From positions 19,451-25,517 of the forward strand of contig CALZJV010000089.1 of NCBI GenBank assembly GCA_945787595.1: a DNA stretch of 6,067 bases, read 5' to 3'. A program made the position numbers and the translations under genes. The notes under the pieces are model-generated. The model was not told the origin of the DNA and ran no database searches. It worked only from the letters and a program-made list of their open reading frames with translations. This document shows, one piece after another, positions 6,021-6,067 of this stretch. The stretch's first letter is position 1. Each line of letters opens with the position of its first letter. Origin of the DNA: an uncultured Desulfobacterales bacterium. Lineage in GTDB: Bacteria; Desulfobacterota; Desulfobacteria; Desulfobacterales; JAFDCJ01.

Positions 6021-6067
6021 ATGAGGACACTTTTTCCTAAATTCAGCAGATTGATGCTTGTGTTATT
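6021..6067 (+). CDS. Possible start of a further gene (3' end outside window)
   Basis: An ATG at 6021 opens a frame reading MRTLFPKFSRLMLVL to the window edge. GGGGGA at 6007-6012, about nine bases before the ATG, is a good ribosome-binding site, the strongest in the window. Basic residues followed by hydrophobic ones suggest the beginning of a signal peptide or membrane anchor. Fifteen codons are not enough to name a product. It would be co-directional with the prenyl synthase gene, 91 bp downstream of it. Confidence 0.45.
   Translation, partial: MRTLFPKFSRLMLVL

Overview
The window is bacterial chromosomal DNA with five recognisable protein genes, all on the + strand, and long repeat-rich intergenic gaps. 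It starts inside hypD, then holds complete hypE, apbE, rimO and a long-chain polyprenyl diphosphate synthase gene, and ends in the first codons of another possible gene. [NiFe]-hydrogenase maturation genes, a lipoprotein ApbE and a quinone-side-chain synthase point to an anaerobic Gram-negative bacterium. The spacer repeats resemble those I associate with Desulfobacterota (sulfate-reducing 'deltaproteobacteria'). That placement is inference from protein style and spacer type, not from a marker gene.

Layout: 1-435 is the C-terminal part of HypD. 434-566 is an array of 19 degenerate 7-bp units. 612-1622 is HypE, ending in the catalytic cysteine. 1623-1678 is a second heptad array that begins right after the hypE stop. 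1735-1906 is a large imperfect palindrome, also built of heptads. 1977-2999 is ApbE. 3000-3602 is a roughly 600-bp gap with a third heptad patch inside a second inverted-repeat element (3045-3168), small hairpins, a third inverted repeat (3255-3322) and a weak minus-strand open frame. 3603-4952 is RimO, overlapping the prenyl synthase gene (4949-5929) by ATGA. From 6021 a new reading frame with a signal-like N-terminus runs off the end.

How the genes work together: HypD and HypE are consecutive partners in making the Fe(CN)2CO centre of [NiFe] hydrogenases. HypE makes cyanide on its C-terminal cysteine and hands it to the iron held by HypC-HypD. ApbE attaches FMN covalently to exported or membrane flavoproteins. 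RimO methylthiolates ribosomal protein S12. The prenyl synthase makes the isoprenoid tail of the respiratory quinone. Only hypD-hypE and rimO-prenyl synthase look like functional or transcriptional units.

I see no defence island, CRISPR array, tRNA, rRNA or transposase gene. The most interesting content is non-coding: heptad repeats in exact 7-nt phase, and two related palindromic elements that flank apbE in opposite orientations.
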